DNA from: an uncultured Dorea sp.
GTDB taxonomy: Bacteria > Bacillota > Clostridia > Lachnospirales > Lachnospiraceae
Reading direction: 5' to 3'
DNA length: 64,000 bases
NCBI GenBank assembly: GCA_934307335.1
Contig: CAKRCL010000003.1
Span: 4,005 to 68,004, forward strand
The notes below the pieces were generated by a model. That model was not told where the DNA came from, searched no databases, and saw only the letters and a list, made by a program, of their open reading frames with translations. A program made the translations under genes and the position numbers. Positions 19,393-28,706 of this stretch are shown here, one piece after another (within the stretch, counting starts at the first letter, position 1; each line of letters begins with the position of its first letter).

Positions 19393-22038
19393 TTACCACC
19401 TGTTTTTCAATTTGTTCTGAAGCTGATAAAGGGTATTCAGTGCCTCGATCGGTGTCAGATTTCCAAGGTCTAATTCTTTTAATTCTTTTAATACATCATC
19501 ATCTTTGACAGTGTCAAAGAGCGACATCTGTGCAAGGTCTACATCATCATACTTTTTTGCTTTCGGCTTGCAAGTATGCCCTTGGACCGCAATATCTTTG
19601 ATGCGGCTCGTGATATCTGTATGTACCAGTTCTTCTACAATTTCTTTCGCACGGTCTGTCACAGATTCCGGAACGCCTGCAAGCTTTGCAACTTGAATAC
19701 CATAACTTTTATCAGCGCCGCCTTTGACGATTTTTCTAAGAAAAATAATATCATCGCCTTTTTCTTTTACAGCAATACAGTAGTTATTCACATTATCGAT
19801 TTTTCCTTCGAGTTCAGTCAGTTCATGATAATGCGTTGCAAATAATGTCTTTGCACCAAGTAATTTACTATTACTTATATGTTCGATAACTGCCCACGCA
19901 ATACTTAATCCATCAAATGTACTTGTTCCACGACCAATTTCATCCAAAATCAAAAGACTCTTGCTTGTTGCATTTCTTAAAATATTGGCAACTTCCGTCA
20001 TCTCGACCATGAAAGTACTTTGACCGCTTGCGAGGTCGTCGGAAGCACCTACACGAGTAAAGATTCGGTCCACCAGTCCGATATCTGCTTTAGATGCCGG
20101 AACAAAGGAGCCAATCTGAGCCATAAGAACGATAAGGGCAGTCTGTCTCATATACGTTGATTTTCCGGCCATGTTCGGACCGGTGATAATTGCAATTCTG
20201 TCTTTTTTATCATTCAGATATGTGTCATTCGCGATAAACATATCATTTGGAATCATCTTTTCCACAACCGGGTGGCGGCCGTCTTTAATATCAATGACAC
20301 CTTTTTCATTTATTTTCGGTCGTACATAATTATTTTGCTCAGCGACAAGTGCAAGAGAAGCAAGCGTATCAATCTGGGCTATGATTTTGGCAGTATTCTG
20401 TACACGGACAACATCTTTTGCTACTTGATTTCTTATATCACTATAAAGCTCATATTCGAGTGAATAGAGTTTATCTTCGGCTCCGAGTATAGTATCTTCC
20501 AGTTCTTTTAATTCCGGAATAATATATCGCTCAGCATTTGCAAGTGTCTGCTTTCTTGTATAATAATCCGGAACAAGATTTTTGAAAGAATTTGTTACTT
20601 CCAGATAGTACCCAAATACTTTGTTATATTTGATCTTCAGATTCTTGATGCCGGTCTTTTCACGCTCATCACTTTCCAGTTTTGCGAGCCAGTCTTTTCC
20701 ATCGGATTTCGCATGGCGAAGTTTATCGACTTCGTCATTATAACCATCGCGGATAATACCGCCCTCTTTCATAGCAAGCGGAGGATCTTCTTTGATTGCA
20801 TCTTTTACAAGTGTACATAGATCTTCCAGAGTATCAAGTTCCTCATAGAGTTCTTTTAAAAGCGGACTGTTCATCTCGCTTAAAATATATTTCACATGCG
20901 GAAGCATGGAAAGAGAGCTTTCAAAAGCAATCATATCCCTTGGATTTGCAGACTGATACGTAATTTTACTGACAAGACGTTCCAGATCATAGACAGGTGC
21001 AAGGTACTCGCGAATCTCTTCTCTTGAGATTGCGTGATCTAAAAGCTCTTGTAAAGCGTCCAGCCTTTTTTCGATATCTGTTTTCTGCACGAGTGGCTGC
21101 TCGATATATTTTCGAAGTGTTCTGGCACCCATTGCAGTTTTTGTCTTATCCAATACCCAAAGGAGAGAACCTCTCTTTTGCTTTTCACGCAGTGTCTCAC
21201 AAAGCTCGAGATTCCGTCTTGTAGAACTGTCAAGAAGCATATATTTTCCGGCTGCATAAGGAATCAGCCGTGACATATGGGAAAGAGATGTCTTCTGTGT
21301 TTCTTTTAAGTAAATCAAAAGCGCACCGGCAGCAATGATTCCACAGTCATAGTCGGTAAGTCCAAGACCTTTTAAGGAACTGACTTTAAAATGTTCTTTT
21401 AAAGTGTCCTGACAGATTGCATCGTCAAAGTACCAAGGATCAAGAGAATAAATTGTTATTCCGAGACGATTCTTTAAATCATCAATGTCCATTCCACTCA
21501 TAAAAAATGCTTCATTACAGATAAGTTCGGATGGCATAAGTTTATAGATCTCATCAAACAGCTTCTCTTCTGTATCAATCTCTGTAACAAAATAATCACC
21601 GGTTGTTACATCAGCAACCGATAATCCAAAATGGTCTTCTATATAGACGATACACATAATATAATTATTTTTTGTTTCATCTAACGCCTGCATATCCAGA
21701 TTCGTACCAGGTGTAGCAATCCGGACAACTTCACGCTTTACAATTCCCTTTGCAGTTGCAGGGTCTTCCATTTGTTCGCAGATTGCGACTTTGTATCCTT
21801 TCGATACAAGTCTATTTAAATAACCGTCTACCGCATGAAATGGAACGCCACACATCGGTGCACGTTCTTCTAATCCGCAGTTTTTTCCGGTCAAGGTAAT
21901 ATCCAGTTCTTTTGACGCAACCAATGCATCGTCAAAGAACATTTCGTAAAAATCACCAAGTCTATAAAATAAAATGCAGTCTTTATATTCTTCTTTTGTT
22001 TTCATATATTGCTGCATCATAGGTGTTAATTCTGCCAC
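19393..22038 (-). CDS. mutS: DNA mismatch repair protein MutS
   Basis: An 881-residue MutS that recognises mismatches. The N-terminal clamp contains the mismatch-wedging motif RLGDFYEMFFDDA, and the C-terminal ATPase has Walker A TGPNMAGKSTYMRQ, ILDEIGRGTSTFDG (Walker B) and LFATHYHELTELE. Length is typical of MutS1. Translation probably starts at GTG (22038), with GGAGAG six to seven bases upstream. It heads the operon mutS-mutL-miaA-PLP enzyme-YhiN; a TATAAT lies about 70 bases upstream (22107-22112) but the -35 is weak. Confidence 0.97.
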   Translation of the reverse strand: MAELTPMMQQYMKTKEEYKDCILFYRLGDFYEMFFDDALVASKELDITLTGKNCGLEERAPMCGVPFHAVDGYLNRLVSKGYKVAICEQMEDPATAKGIVKREVVRIATPGTNLDMQALDETKNNYIMCIVYIEDHFGLSVADVTTGDYFVTEIDTEEKLFDEIYKLMPSELICNEAFFMSGMDIDDLKNRLGITIYSLDPWYFDDAICQDTLKEHFKVSSLKGLGLTDYDCGIIAAGALLIYLKETQKTSLSHMSRLIPYAAGKYMLLDSSTRRNLELCETLREKQKRGSLLWVLDKTKTAMGARTLRKYIEQPLVQKTDIEKRLDALQELLDHAISREEIREYLAPVYDLERLVSKITYQSANPRDMIAFESSLSMLPHVKYILSEMNSPLLKELYEELDTLEDLCTLVKDAIKEDPPLAMKEGGIIRDGYNDEVDKLRHAKSDGKDWLAKLESDEREKTGIKNLKIKYNKVFGYYLEVTNSFKNLVPDYYTRKQTLANAERYIIPELKELEDTILGAEDKLYSLEYELYSDIRNQVAKDVVRVQNTAKIIAQIDTLASLALVAEQNNYVRPKINEKGVIDIKDGRHPVVEKMIPNDMFIANDTYLNDKKDRIAIITGPNMAGKSTYMRQTALIVLMAQIGSFVPASKADIGLVDRIFTRVGASDDLASGQSTFMVEMTEVANILRNATSKSLLILDEIGRGTSTFDGLSIAWAVIEHISNSKLLGAKTLFATHYHELTELEGKIDNVNNYCIAVKEKGDDIIFLRKIVKGGADKSYGIQVAKLAGVPESVTDRAKEIVEELVHTDITSRIKDIAVQGHTCKPKAKKYDDVDLAQMSLFDTVKDDDVLKELKELDLGNLTPIEALNTLYQLQNKLKNRW

Positions 22039-22170
22039 TTTTTTCTCTCCTCTTTTGTATATTCATCATATGATCTTTGGGCTTTTTCGCCCTGGCATCA
22101 TTTCATTATAACATCTTGACCCTTTTCATGGAAGAATAAATTTGATATAGATTTGTAGTTGAAGTCAAAA

Positions 22171-22620
22171 CTATATCATGTGATGAACAGGCAATGGTTC
22201 CCCGTAAAGTAGGTGAAGTAGATATCCGGAAAGAAATATTCCAATGGCACATAGAAAAGAAAATATAAATGCAAATGGAAGGCAGATTTGTCCGAATAAT
22301 TGAAATGGCATGGAAGAATAATCCCAGACTTTCAAATGATACCATTTATTAACAATAATGCCTGTAACAAATTCCATACTTACAACAAAAATGGTACATC
22401 GTATCGTTTGTTGTAAAATAGAATCCTGCCACTCGGTAAGCTGCCCTTGCCAGGTAAAAAACTGCATGCAAAGACCGCCAAGGATAAACATACTTTCGTG
22501 AGAATATCCACGGAAAATTATCTCGATCCCATAATAAATACAACCACCAACCGCCCAAAGTACAAGATATTCACTAATTTTTTTTGAAATATAGCTTGTA
22601 TTATTTCTACCTTTTTTCAT
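22171..22620 (-). CDS. Putative ABC-transporter permease-like membrane protein (CmpB family)
   Basis: A 149-residue protein with four hydrophobic segments. EFVTGIIVNKWYHLKVWDYS and PFQLFGQICLPFAFIFS match the PF06541 ABC_trans_CmpB pattern (tGxxxNxxxxxxxWDYSxxPxNxxGqIC). These proteins are common in Lachnospiraceae, and a transport role is only inferred. It stands alone between the miaB terminator and the mutS promoter region. Several positions usually Asn are changed (Gln in PFQLFGQIC), so assignment is moderately sure. Confidence 0.65.
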   Translation of the reverse strand: MKKGRNNTSYISKKISEYLVLWAVGGCIYYGIEIIFRGYSHESMFILGGLCMQFFTWQGQLTEWQDSILQQTIRCTIFVVSMEFVTGIIVNKWYHLKVWDYSSMPFQLFGQICLPFAFIFSFLCAIGIFLSGYLLHLLYGEPLPVHHMI

Positions 22621-22622
22621 GT

Positions 22623-22669
22623 AAAAACGCCCTCACTATCTGTTCTTTTCAAATAGTGTGAGCGTTTTT
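22623..22669 (-). terminator. Terminator after miaB
   Basis: Arms of 17 bp (22623-22639 and 22653-22669, AAAAACGC... / ...GCGTTTTT) with a 13-base loop and only two or three imperfect pairs. It lies nine bases after the miaB stop. Confidence 0.85.
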
Positions 22670-22677
22670 GATATGAT

Positions 22678-24120
22678 TTATGATACCTGTTCCCCGATAT
22701 AATAAAATCCTTTACACTGATTAAGTTTTACATTTACATAGGATCCGATCATGGATGCATCTCCTGGGAAATGTACAAGAATGTTGTTGCTTAATCGTCC
22801 GGTTACCATGGTACTATCATGGTCGCTGACAGATTCTACAAGTACTTCCTGAACAGTACCTTCATGTACTGCACATACTTCAGCAGCAATTGTCTGAACT
22901 TCTTTTAGCAGTCGGTCAAAACGGTCTTTGACAACATCTTCAGGTACCTGATCTTCCATTGTGGCAGCAGGTGTTCCGGTTCTTTTAGAATAAATAAAGG
23001 TAAATGCACTGTCATAACGTACTTTTCTTACTACGTCTAAAGTTTCCTGAAAATCTTCTTCGGTCTCCCCCGGAAAACCAACTATGATATCTGTAGTAAG
23101 AGAAATGTCGGGAACTGCTGCACGAATCTTATCAACCAGTTCCAGATATTGTTCTTTTGTATAACGGCGATTCATCTTTTTCAAAATCCGACTGCTTCCA
23201 GACTGTACCGGAAGGTGAAGATGTTTGCAGATTTTTTTGCTTTTTCCCATAACTTCGATTAATTCATCCGAAAGATCTTTTGGATGAGAAGTCATAAAGC
23301 GGATTCTGTGAAGGCCTTCGATTTGTTCAATTTTTTGTAGTAGTCCTGCAAAGGACAACGGTTCATCTAGATTCTTTCCGTAAGAATTGACATTCTGTCC
23401 GAGTAGCATTACTTCTGTGACGCCATCTGCTACAAGACGTTCGATCTCACGGATGATAGCTTCTGGTTTACGACTTCTCTCTCGGCCTCTGACATATGGT
23501 ACAATGCAATAACTGCAGAAGTTATTACATCCGAACATAATATTCACTCCTGATTTAAAGGAGTATTTTCTGTCAATCGGAAGATCTTCCACAATCTTAT
23601 CTGTATCCTGCCAGATGTCAATAATCATTCGCTTATTTTCATAGCAGGCTGTAATAAGCTCAGCAAATTTATAAATGTTATGTGTTCCAAATATCAGATC
23701 TACGAATCGGTAACTTGTACGGAGCTTTTCTACAACCTCCGGTTCCTGCATCATACAGCCACAGAGCGCAATTTTCATATGCGGATTGTTCTTTTTATGT
23801 GATTTAAGCTGTCCGAGGCGTCCGTATACTCTCGTATTCGCATTTTCACGGACTGTACAGGTGTTGAAAATCACAAAATCGGCTTCGGCTTCCGGAGCTT
23901 CTTTATAGCCGATTTCAAGCAAAATACCGCTCAGCTTTTCGGAGTCGCGAGCATTCATCTGACAGCCGAATGTGACGGTTGCGAAGGTCAAAGGTCTTCC
24001 TGCTTCTTCAGATTCTCTTCTGACATATTCTTTCGCTTTTTCTATGTAATAATATTGTCTTTCCGGTTCCTGTACCGGTGCCGGATCAGACAAATTGATT
24101 TCTGGTTTTATCGTACTCAT
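22678..24120 (-). CDS. miaB: tRNA-2-methylthio-N6-dimethylallyladenosine synthase
   Basis: A 480-residue radical-SAM methylthiotransferase that converts i6A37 to ms2i6A37. The UPF0004 domain carries cysteines in TFGCQMNARDSEK, NTCTVRENA and ALCGCMMQEP (second Fe-S cluster). The radical-SAM cluster CxxxCxxC is in GCNNFCSYCIVPYVRGRERSR, and a TRAM domain ends the protein. I chose the ATG at 24120 because AAAGGA is seven bases upstream; the TTG six bases further up is too close to that site. Its first codons overlap the end of a small DUF4250 gene by 35 bases. Confidence 0.95.
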   Translation of the reverse strand: MSTIKPEINLSDPAPVQEPERQYYYIEKAKEYVRRESEEAGRPLTFATVTFGCQMNARDSEKLSGILLEIGYKEAPEAEADFVIFNTCTVRENANTRVYGRLGQLKSHKKNNPHMKIALCGCMMQEPEVVEKLRTSYRFVDLIFGTHNIYKFAELITACYENKRMIIDIWQDTDKIVEDLPIDRKYSFKSGVNIMFGCNNFCSYCIVPYVRGRERSRKPEAIIREIERLVADGVTEVMLLGQNVNSYGKNLDEPLSFAGLLQKIEQIEGLHRIRFMTSHPKDLSDELIEVMGKSKKICKHLHLPVQSGSSRILKKMNRRYTKEQYLELVDKIRAAVPDISLTTDIIVGFPGETEEDFQETLDVVRKVRYDSAFTFIYSKRTGTPAATMEDQVPEDVVKDRFDRLLKEVQTIAAEVCAVHEGTVQEVLVESVSDHDSTMVTGRLSNNILVHFPGDASMIGSYVNVKLNQCKGFYYIGEQVS

Positions 24121-24262
24121 AATCAATTCCTTTCAATATATCTGTAATAGAAGTTTTCCGGATATCCCGGTCTTCACACAGAGCGTCCAAAGACGAATAT
24201 TTATCTCGAAGTTCTGTATTGATCACACTAAGAAGCATGACCGGATCATTGGGTAATTTCAT
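24086..24262 (-). CDS. DUF4250 small protein
   Basis: A 58-residue protein. It starts MKLPNDPVMLLSVINTELRD and continues SSLDALCEDRDI, ending in DYEYDKTRNQFV. That opening and the YEYDxxxNQFV ending are characteristic of DUF4250, an uncharacterised family of short cytosolic proteins common in Firmicutes and Fusobacteria. GGAAGGATAG is 8-16 bases before the ATG. It begins eight bases after the cyclo-ligase stop and its last 35 bases overlap the miaB start in another frame, so the three are probably co-translated. Function is unknown. Confidence 0.85.
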   Translation of the reverse strand: MKLPNDPVMLLSVINTELRDKYSSLDALCEDRDIRKTSITDILKGIDYEYDKTRNQFV

Positions 24263-24270
24263 GAATGCAT

Positions 24271-24825
24271 CTATCCTTCCTGATAAATCTTAGTTTCTGT
24301 TACAAGAATCTGAGGCTTGATATCCAGCTCTTCTGATGGAACTTCATACAATACTTGCATATCAAAAGCAAGTGCAATTGTATGAAGATGCGGATGTGCC
24401 TCCAGATATCGATCATAATAGCCGCCACCGTAGCCAACTCGGTTACGTTTCGCATCGAATGCAACTCCCGGCATGATCATAAGACCGTCTTCTGCAATAG
24501 CGGGAATTCCTTCTTCCGGTTCTAAAATTCCATAAGAGCCTGGCTTTAACTGATCAAAGGAGGTAATCTCATAGAAATCCATTGTTTCTGCATGTACGCG
24601 CGGAACCCATACAGACTTGCCAAGTTTCCAGGCTTCCTGGATCAAAGGTCTTGTACCTACTTCACCACCAAAATCAATATAACAATATATATCGGTAGCT
24701 TCCCGGAAAATATCAAGTTCTGAAGTAACACGGCAGATTTCATCCGTTGCAGATTGCCACAGAATCGGATCCAGTTCTTTTCGCTGTTTGCGGATAAAAT
24801 GTCTAATTTCCTTTTTTTCTTCCAT
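24271..24825 (-). CDS. 5-formyltetrahydrofolate cyclo-ligase
   Basis: A 184-residue enzyme that converts 5-formyl-THF to 5,10-methenyl-THF with ATP. The N-terminal helix EIRHFIRKQRKEL, the glycine-rich PGSYGILEPEEG and the hallmark PGVAFDAKRNRVGYGGGYYDRYLE are all present. A GTG at 24834 is in frame, but the ATG at 24825 has AGGTGA just upstream and fits the family N-terminus better. It overlaps the end of the DUF896 gene by 23 bases. Confidence 0.93.
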   Translation of the reverse strand: MEEKKEIRHFIRKQRKELDPILWQSATDEICRVTSELDIFREATDIYCYIDFGGEVGTRPLIQEAWKLGKSVWVPRVHAETMDFYEITSFDQLKPGSYGILEPEEGIPAIAEDGLMIMPGVAFDAKRNRVGYGGGYYDRYLEAHPHLHTIALAFDMQVLYEVPSEELDIKPQILVTETKIYQEG

Positions 24826-25024
24826 ATTTTTCACCTAGATTTGTAATGCTTCCGTCTGCTTCTTGAACAGAAATGTTATCAAGTTGTCCACGAAGATTTC
24901 TACGGACACTGTCAATATATTCTTTTCTTAAAATCAGTTGTTCTTTTAATTCTTCATCACTTAATCCTACTTCTTTGGATTTGTGGTACAGCTCATTAAT
25001 ACGAGCAATTTTACTTTCATCCAT
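24803..25024 (-). CDS. DUF896 family protein (YnzC-like)
   Basis: A 73-residue basic/acidic helical protein. IARINELYHKSKEVGLSDEEL and QLILRKEYIDSVRRNLRGQLDNI match the DUF896 family (B. subtilis YnzC/YneA-locus type), two antiparallel helices. Role unclear; cytosolic. First gene of a DUF896-cyclo-ligase-DUF4250-miaB run with overlapping ends. AAAGGA precedes the ATG. Confidence 0.9.
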   Translation of the reverse strand: MDESKIARINELYHKSKEVGLSDEELKEQLILRKEYIDSVRRNLRGQLDNISVQEADGSITNLGEKYGRKKGN

Positions 25025-25105
25025 GTGTTGTCGTTCCTTTCTAAATACAATGAATGCATCATCTATTTATCTTACACTATCCAGAACAAGAAGTCTACAA
25101 AAAAA

Positions 25106-25477
25106 TCAGCTTGAGTAATTTTCAAGGAAACCGTAAAGTTCTTCCGTATTTTTTATATATTTTCCATTTCGTATTTCCTGTCTTAGAGACTTCGGAAGAT
25201 CATCGTAATGAATATCTGTATATTCATAAGCAGTTGTTCGATCACCAAGATAGACTACAATATATCCATTTACTTCCATAAGGTAAAAGCATTCATTTTT
25301 CTTTGTTGTGCTGTCAGTCTCGATGGCAGGCTGCTTTGTTTTTAACTGCTGTTCTTCGGAACGAATATTTTCTGCTCGCTCTTTTGCTTTTTGATAACTA
25401 AACTGATATGCAAACGTCATTGCAATAATTGCAATCGTACAACAAGTTAAAAAGCCAATACTGTACTTATTTTTCAT
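25106..25477 (-). CDS. Membrane-anchored BofC C-terminal-like protein
   Basis: A 123-residue protein with an N-terminal membrane helix (about 7-27), a charged coil, and a small domain. The domain reads CFYLMEVNGYIVVYLGDRTTAYEYTDI, then LPKSLRQEIRNGKYIKNTEELYGFLENYSS. This looks like the BofC C-terminal domain (YxxxxNGxxavY...LPxxxqxxixxGkxxxsxxELxxfLEsYsS), which in Bacillus BofC controls a sporulation protease. The similarity is by eye and the protein lacks the BofC N-terminal domain. AAAAGGAG precedes the start. The upstream neighbour is a SpoVB/MurJ-type flippase, 53 bases away. Confidence 0.55.
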   Translation of the reverse strand: MKNKYSIGFLTCCTIAIIAMTFAYQFSYQKAKERAENIRSEEQQLKTKQPAIETDSTTKKNECFYLMEVNGYIVVYLGDRTTAYEYTDIHYDDLPKSLRQEIRNGKYIKNTEELYGFLENYSS

Positions 25478-25530
25478 GGAAATGTCTCCTTTTTAAGCAC
25501 AGTATTGGCAGCAATCATATCTTTCATACG

Positions 25531-27192
25531 TTAGGAACGAAATAAATGAGCTTTTTTACATACTTTTACTAACATAGTACCTTTTGGCATAGAAGCCATT
25601 TCTTTTTCAGTAACACCGCCAAGGCGTACAAGAAATACTCCGTAGACTACAACAGCAACAGGTAGTGCAATAACAGTTGCGACTCTTGTTCCAACAAATA
25701 ATTCAAATAACAAATGAACTACAAGTGTTACGATACCCATAATTACTGAAGCAATGATAGGGATTATAAAAGTCTTCTTTTGTTCCTGGACATATCCAAT
25801 TCGTTCACGGAGTGCATGTGCATTTAAAATACAAGTTGATAGTGAAAATACGATTTTACTTAATACAACTGCATAAATTCCCCATTTAAATACGACCATC
25901 ATAAGGAACAGCGAAATGATATGTATAACAAGTGAAATTGCGGCACTCTTAACCGGTACCATCATATTATCAAGTCCTTGAAGCACAGCATTTGTGACTG
26001 TAGACAGATTGTAAAAAATAACTGAAATCGCACCCATCTGTAACAATACTCCGCCAAGTGTATTATTCTCAGTAAAGAATAATAAATCTAACAGAGGTTT
26101 TGCCAGTACAATAAATCCAGCAGCACAAGGAATGGCGATGATCATATTGAATCGGGTGAAAATATCTATCTTTTCGTGTACCTGTCTTCGATTTCCTGTC
26201 TTAGCTGTCAGTACAATACTAGGAATCAGCGACGAACCAAACGCACTGGATATTGCTAAAGGTACATTCATCAGTGTGTCGTATTTACCGGTCACAATTC
26301 CTAAAAGTGCGGCATACTCACTTTCTTTATGTCCCTGAATCGACATGATCGTGCCGAACATGGCATTATCTACAACTCCGCAAAGATTGTAAACAGTTGC
26401 ACTTAAAATAACAGGTGCAATGGTTGCCATAAGTACTTTGAAAACTCTTTGGTAACTTTCTACAGAATTTCCGCGATCGCGTCTCATCTGACTGCGGAAT
26501 TTCTTTCGGAATGCTAAAAATAAAAATAACAAAAAAAGTAATGCGGCAAGCGCTCCCATAACGGTACCAAGTGTACCACCGGATGCGGCATATGCAGCTC
26601 CGTAAGAATTGTTATTTTTTTGAGCAGCAACCTCTTTTCCAACTTTCAAAAGCATGTATGCGCCAACGACACTTACTACTGCATTGACGATCTGTTCAAT
26701 GATCTGGGATACTGCTGTCGGCACCATGGATCCATTTCCCTGGAAAAATCCGCGAAATACTCCTAATATTGCAACAATTAAAATACATGGAGCCAATACT
26801 CGAAGGGCATATGCACTCATTTTCATTGCCATAAAATTAGAGGCAATGAAATCAGCACCGAAAAATATAATTGCACCAACAATACCTCCGGCTGCAATTG
26901 CAAAGGTCATAGCACCTCGAAATACCCGGTAAGCATTCTTATATTGTCCCGTTGCAAGTCTTGCAGACACAAGTTTTGATACTGCAAGAGGAAGACTGTA
27001 AGACGTCAGTGTCAATGCAATGGCATAAATCTGGAATGCGACACCATAATATCCCATTCCTTTATCACCAAGGATATTTACAAGCGGAATTCGGTAAACA
27101 GCACCAATAATTTTTGTAATAACTCCGGCAATTGCCAGAATAGATCCTTGTACCAGGAAATTCTTCCCGGCCTGGCTTTTATTCTCACTCAT
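25531..27192 (-). CDS. Polysaccharide/lipid II flippase-like protein (SpoVB/MurJ, MOP superfamily)
   Basis: A 553-residue protein with about 14 transmembrane segments. The N-terminus QGSILAIAGVITKIIGAVYRIPLVNILGDKG and the repeated YNLSTVTNAVLQGLDNMMVP-type segment are typical of the MOP superfamily 'polysaccharide biosynthesis protein' group that includes SpoVB and the MurJ-like proteins of Firmicutes. It may flip a peptidoglycan or spore-cortex precursor. Downstream of ybeY by 13 bases and so part of the yqfC-phoH run. Confidence 0.85.
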   Translation of the reverse strand: MSENKSQAGKNFLVQGSILAIAGVITKIIGAVYRIPLVNILGDKGMGYYGVAFQIYAIALTLTSYSLPLAVSKLVSARLATGQYKNAYRVFRGAMTFAIAAGGIVGAIIFFGADFIASNFMAMKMSAYALRVLAPCILIVAILGVFRGFFQGNGSMVPTAVSQIIEQIVNAVVSVVGAYMLLKVGKEVAAQKNNNSYGAAYAASGGTLGTVMGALAALLFLLFLFLAFRKKFRSQMRRDRGNSVESYQRVFKVLMATIAPVILSATVYNLCGVVDNAMFGTIMSIQGHKESEYAALLGIVTGKYDTLMNVPLAISSAFGSSLIPSIVLTAKTGNRRQVHEKIDIFTRFNMIIAIPCAAGFIVLAKPLLDLLFFTENNTLGGVLLQMGAISVIFYNLSTVTNAVLQGLDNMMVPVKSAAISLVIHIISLFLMMVVFKWGIYAVVLSKIVFSLSTCILNAHALRERIGYVQEQKKTFIIPIIASVIMGIVTLVVHLLFELFVGTRVATVIALPVAVVVYGVFLVRLGGVTEKEMASMPKGTMLVKVCKKAHLFRS

Positions 27193-27205
27193 AATTTACT
27201 CCAAT

Positions 27206-27700
27206 TTATCGTAATATATTTAATTTATTTAAAATCTCGCGCTGGAGATTTTCCATTTCGATTCGCTCATCATCTTCCATATGATCATAACCTGAAAGAT
27301 GAAGAACAGAATGTGCGATCAGAAATGCATATTCACGCTTTGTAGAATGTCCATACTCTTCAGCCTGTGCAAGAACTTTCTCTTTAGAAATAACAATATC
27401 ACCAAGCAAAAGCTCTCCGGTCTCAGGATCAAAACAATCCTGAGAACTTTCGAAATGAGAAAAATCTCCGGGCTTCTCATATTCCAGCATCGGAAAAGAA
27501 AGCACATCTGTTGCGCGGTCGATTTCACGAAAATCACGGTTCATTTCGTGAATTTCATCATTCATAGTAAGTAAAAGATTTACTTGAACTTCGTAAGGGC
27601 AGTGTATATATTCTAATGCTCCATTGATGACTTCTTTTGCAAGAGTCTCACAATCGAAAGGGAGTTTTAATGCCCCTTCTTCTTCATAAAATAATGTCAT
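27206..27700 (-). CDS. ybeY: rRNA maturation endoribonuclease YbeY
   Basis: A 164-residue zinc metalloprotein for 16S rRNA 3' processing and ribosome quality control. The metal motif is HSVLHLSGYDHMEDDERIEME (H...HLxGYDH). Earlier it has NRDFREIDRATDVLSFP. The ATG overlaps the phoH stop by four bases (ATGA), the usual phoH-ybeY coupling. Confidence 0.95.
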   Translation of the reverse strand: MTLFYEEEGALKLPFDCETLAKEVINGALEYIHCPYEVQVNLLLTMNDEIHEMNRDFREIDRATDVLSFPMLEYEKPGDFSHFESSQDCFDPETGELLLGDIVISKEKVLAQAEEYGHSTKREYAFLIAHSVLHLSGYDHMEDDERIEMENLQREILNKLNILR

Positions 27701-28701
27701 GATTTTCTCCTTTTCTGGTTGTTTCGATTCCTGGATTTATTTTCGTATTTTGTCTCGTATTCTTCGTAAGCTTTTACAATCTTTTGTACAAGAGGATGGC
27801 GCACAACATCTTTACTTGTAAGTCTGCAAATGCCAATGTCATTGATTTTTCCAACAACACGCACTGCGACATCAAGACCGGAAGTCTGACCGGATGGAAG
27901 GTCTTTTTGTGTTTCATCACCGGTAATTACAACTTTAGATCCAAATCCAATTCTTGTTAAGAACATCTTCATCTGGGCAGGAGTTGTATTCTGTGCCTCA
28001 TCCAGTATGATAAAAGCATTATCAAGCGTACGTCCTCGCATATAAGCAAGTGGTGCGACTTCGATCAAACCTTTTTCAGAATTTTTCAAAAAGCTTTCAG
28101 CTCCCATAATCTGATAAAGAGCGTCATAAAGCGGACGTAGATAAGGGTCAATCTTACTCTGCAGATCGCCTGGAAGAAAGCCAAGTTTTTCACCGGCTTC
28201 AATCGCCGGTCGTGTAAGGATGATTCTTCCGACTTCATTATTCTTAAATGCGGTAATCGCCATGGCCATGGCAAGATAAGTTTTTCCGGTTCCGGCCGGA
28301 CCCAGACCAAAAACAATCATCTTATTTCGAATTTCGTCTACATACTGCTTCTGCCCCAGTGTCTTTGGCTTAATCGGTTTTCCCTGTAATGTGTGACAAA
28401 TAATATCTTTATCTATCTCCAGAACATTTTCTTCGCTGTCTTCCATGGCAAGTGCCAATGTATAATTTACGTTCTGTTCAGAAATTGTATTACCACGGCG
28501 AGATAATTCTAAAAGCTGTGTAAGGACGTTCCTCGCACGCTCCACACAATGACTGTCACCCATGATTTTGACAACTCCGTCTCTGGAAATCAAAGTCACA
28601 TGAAGGGAACGTTCAATCTTTTTTGCAAAAGCATCAAATTGTCCGAATATATTTGCCTCGTGTTCCGCAGGTATTTCAAGGACAGTTTCCATAATTCCCA
28701 T
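27697..28701 (-). CDS. phoH: PhoH family ATPase
   Basis: A 334-residue protein. A small KH-like N-terminal domain is followed by the PhoH P-loop ATPase: FGLGPAGTGKTYLAMAMAI (Walker A) at about 140-158, RPAIEAGEKLGFLPGDL, AFIILDEAQNTTPAQMKMFLTR (Walker B), and a C-terminal basic tail of Arg/Asn/Lys. Acts in the cytosol, possibly on RNA. It lies five bases after yqfD and overlaps ybeY. Confidence 0.94.
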   Translation of the reverse strand: MGIMETVLEIPAEHEANIFGQFDAFAKKIERSLHVTLISRDGVVKIMGDSHCVERARNVLTQLLELSRRGNTISEQNVNYTLALAMEDSEENVLEIDKDIICHTLQGKPIKPKTLGQKQYVDEIRNKMIVFGLGPAGTGKTYLAMAMAITAFKNNEVGRIILTRPAIEAGEKLGFLPGDLQSKIDPYLRPLYDALYQIMGAESFLKNSEKGLIEVAPLAYMRGRTLDNAFIILDEAQNTTPAQMKMFLTRIGFGSKVVITGDETQKDLPSGQTSGLDVAVRVVGKINDIGICRLTSKDVVRHPLVQKIVKAYEEYETKYENKSRNRNNQKRRKS

Positions 28702-28706
28702 ATATT

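Noticed and set aside
22039..22110. Possible riboswitch in the mutS leader (GGGC/GCCC hairpin)
   Set aside because: Only four pairs, too short for any known riboswitch class.
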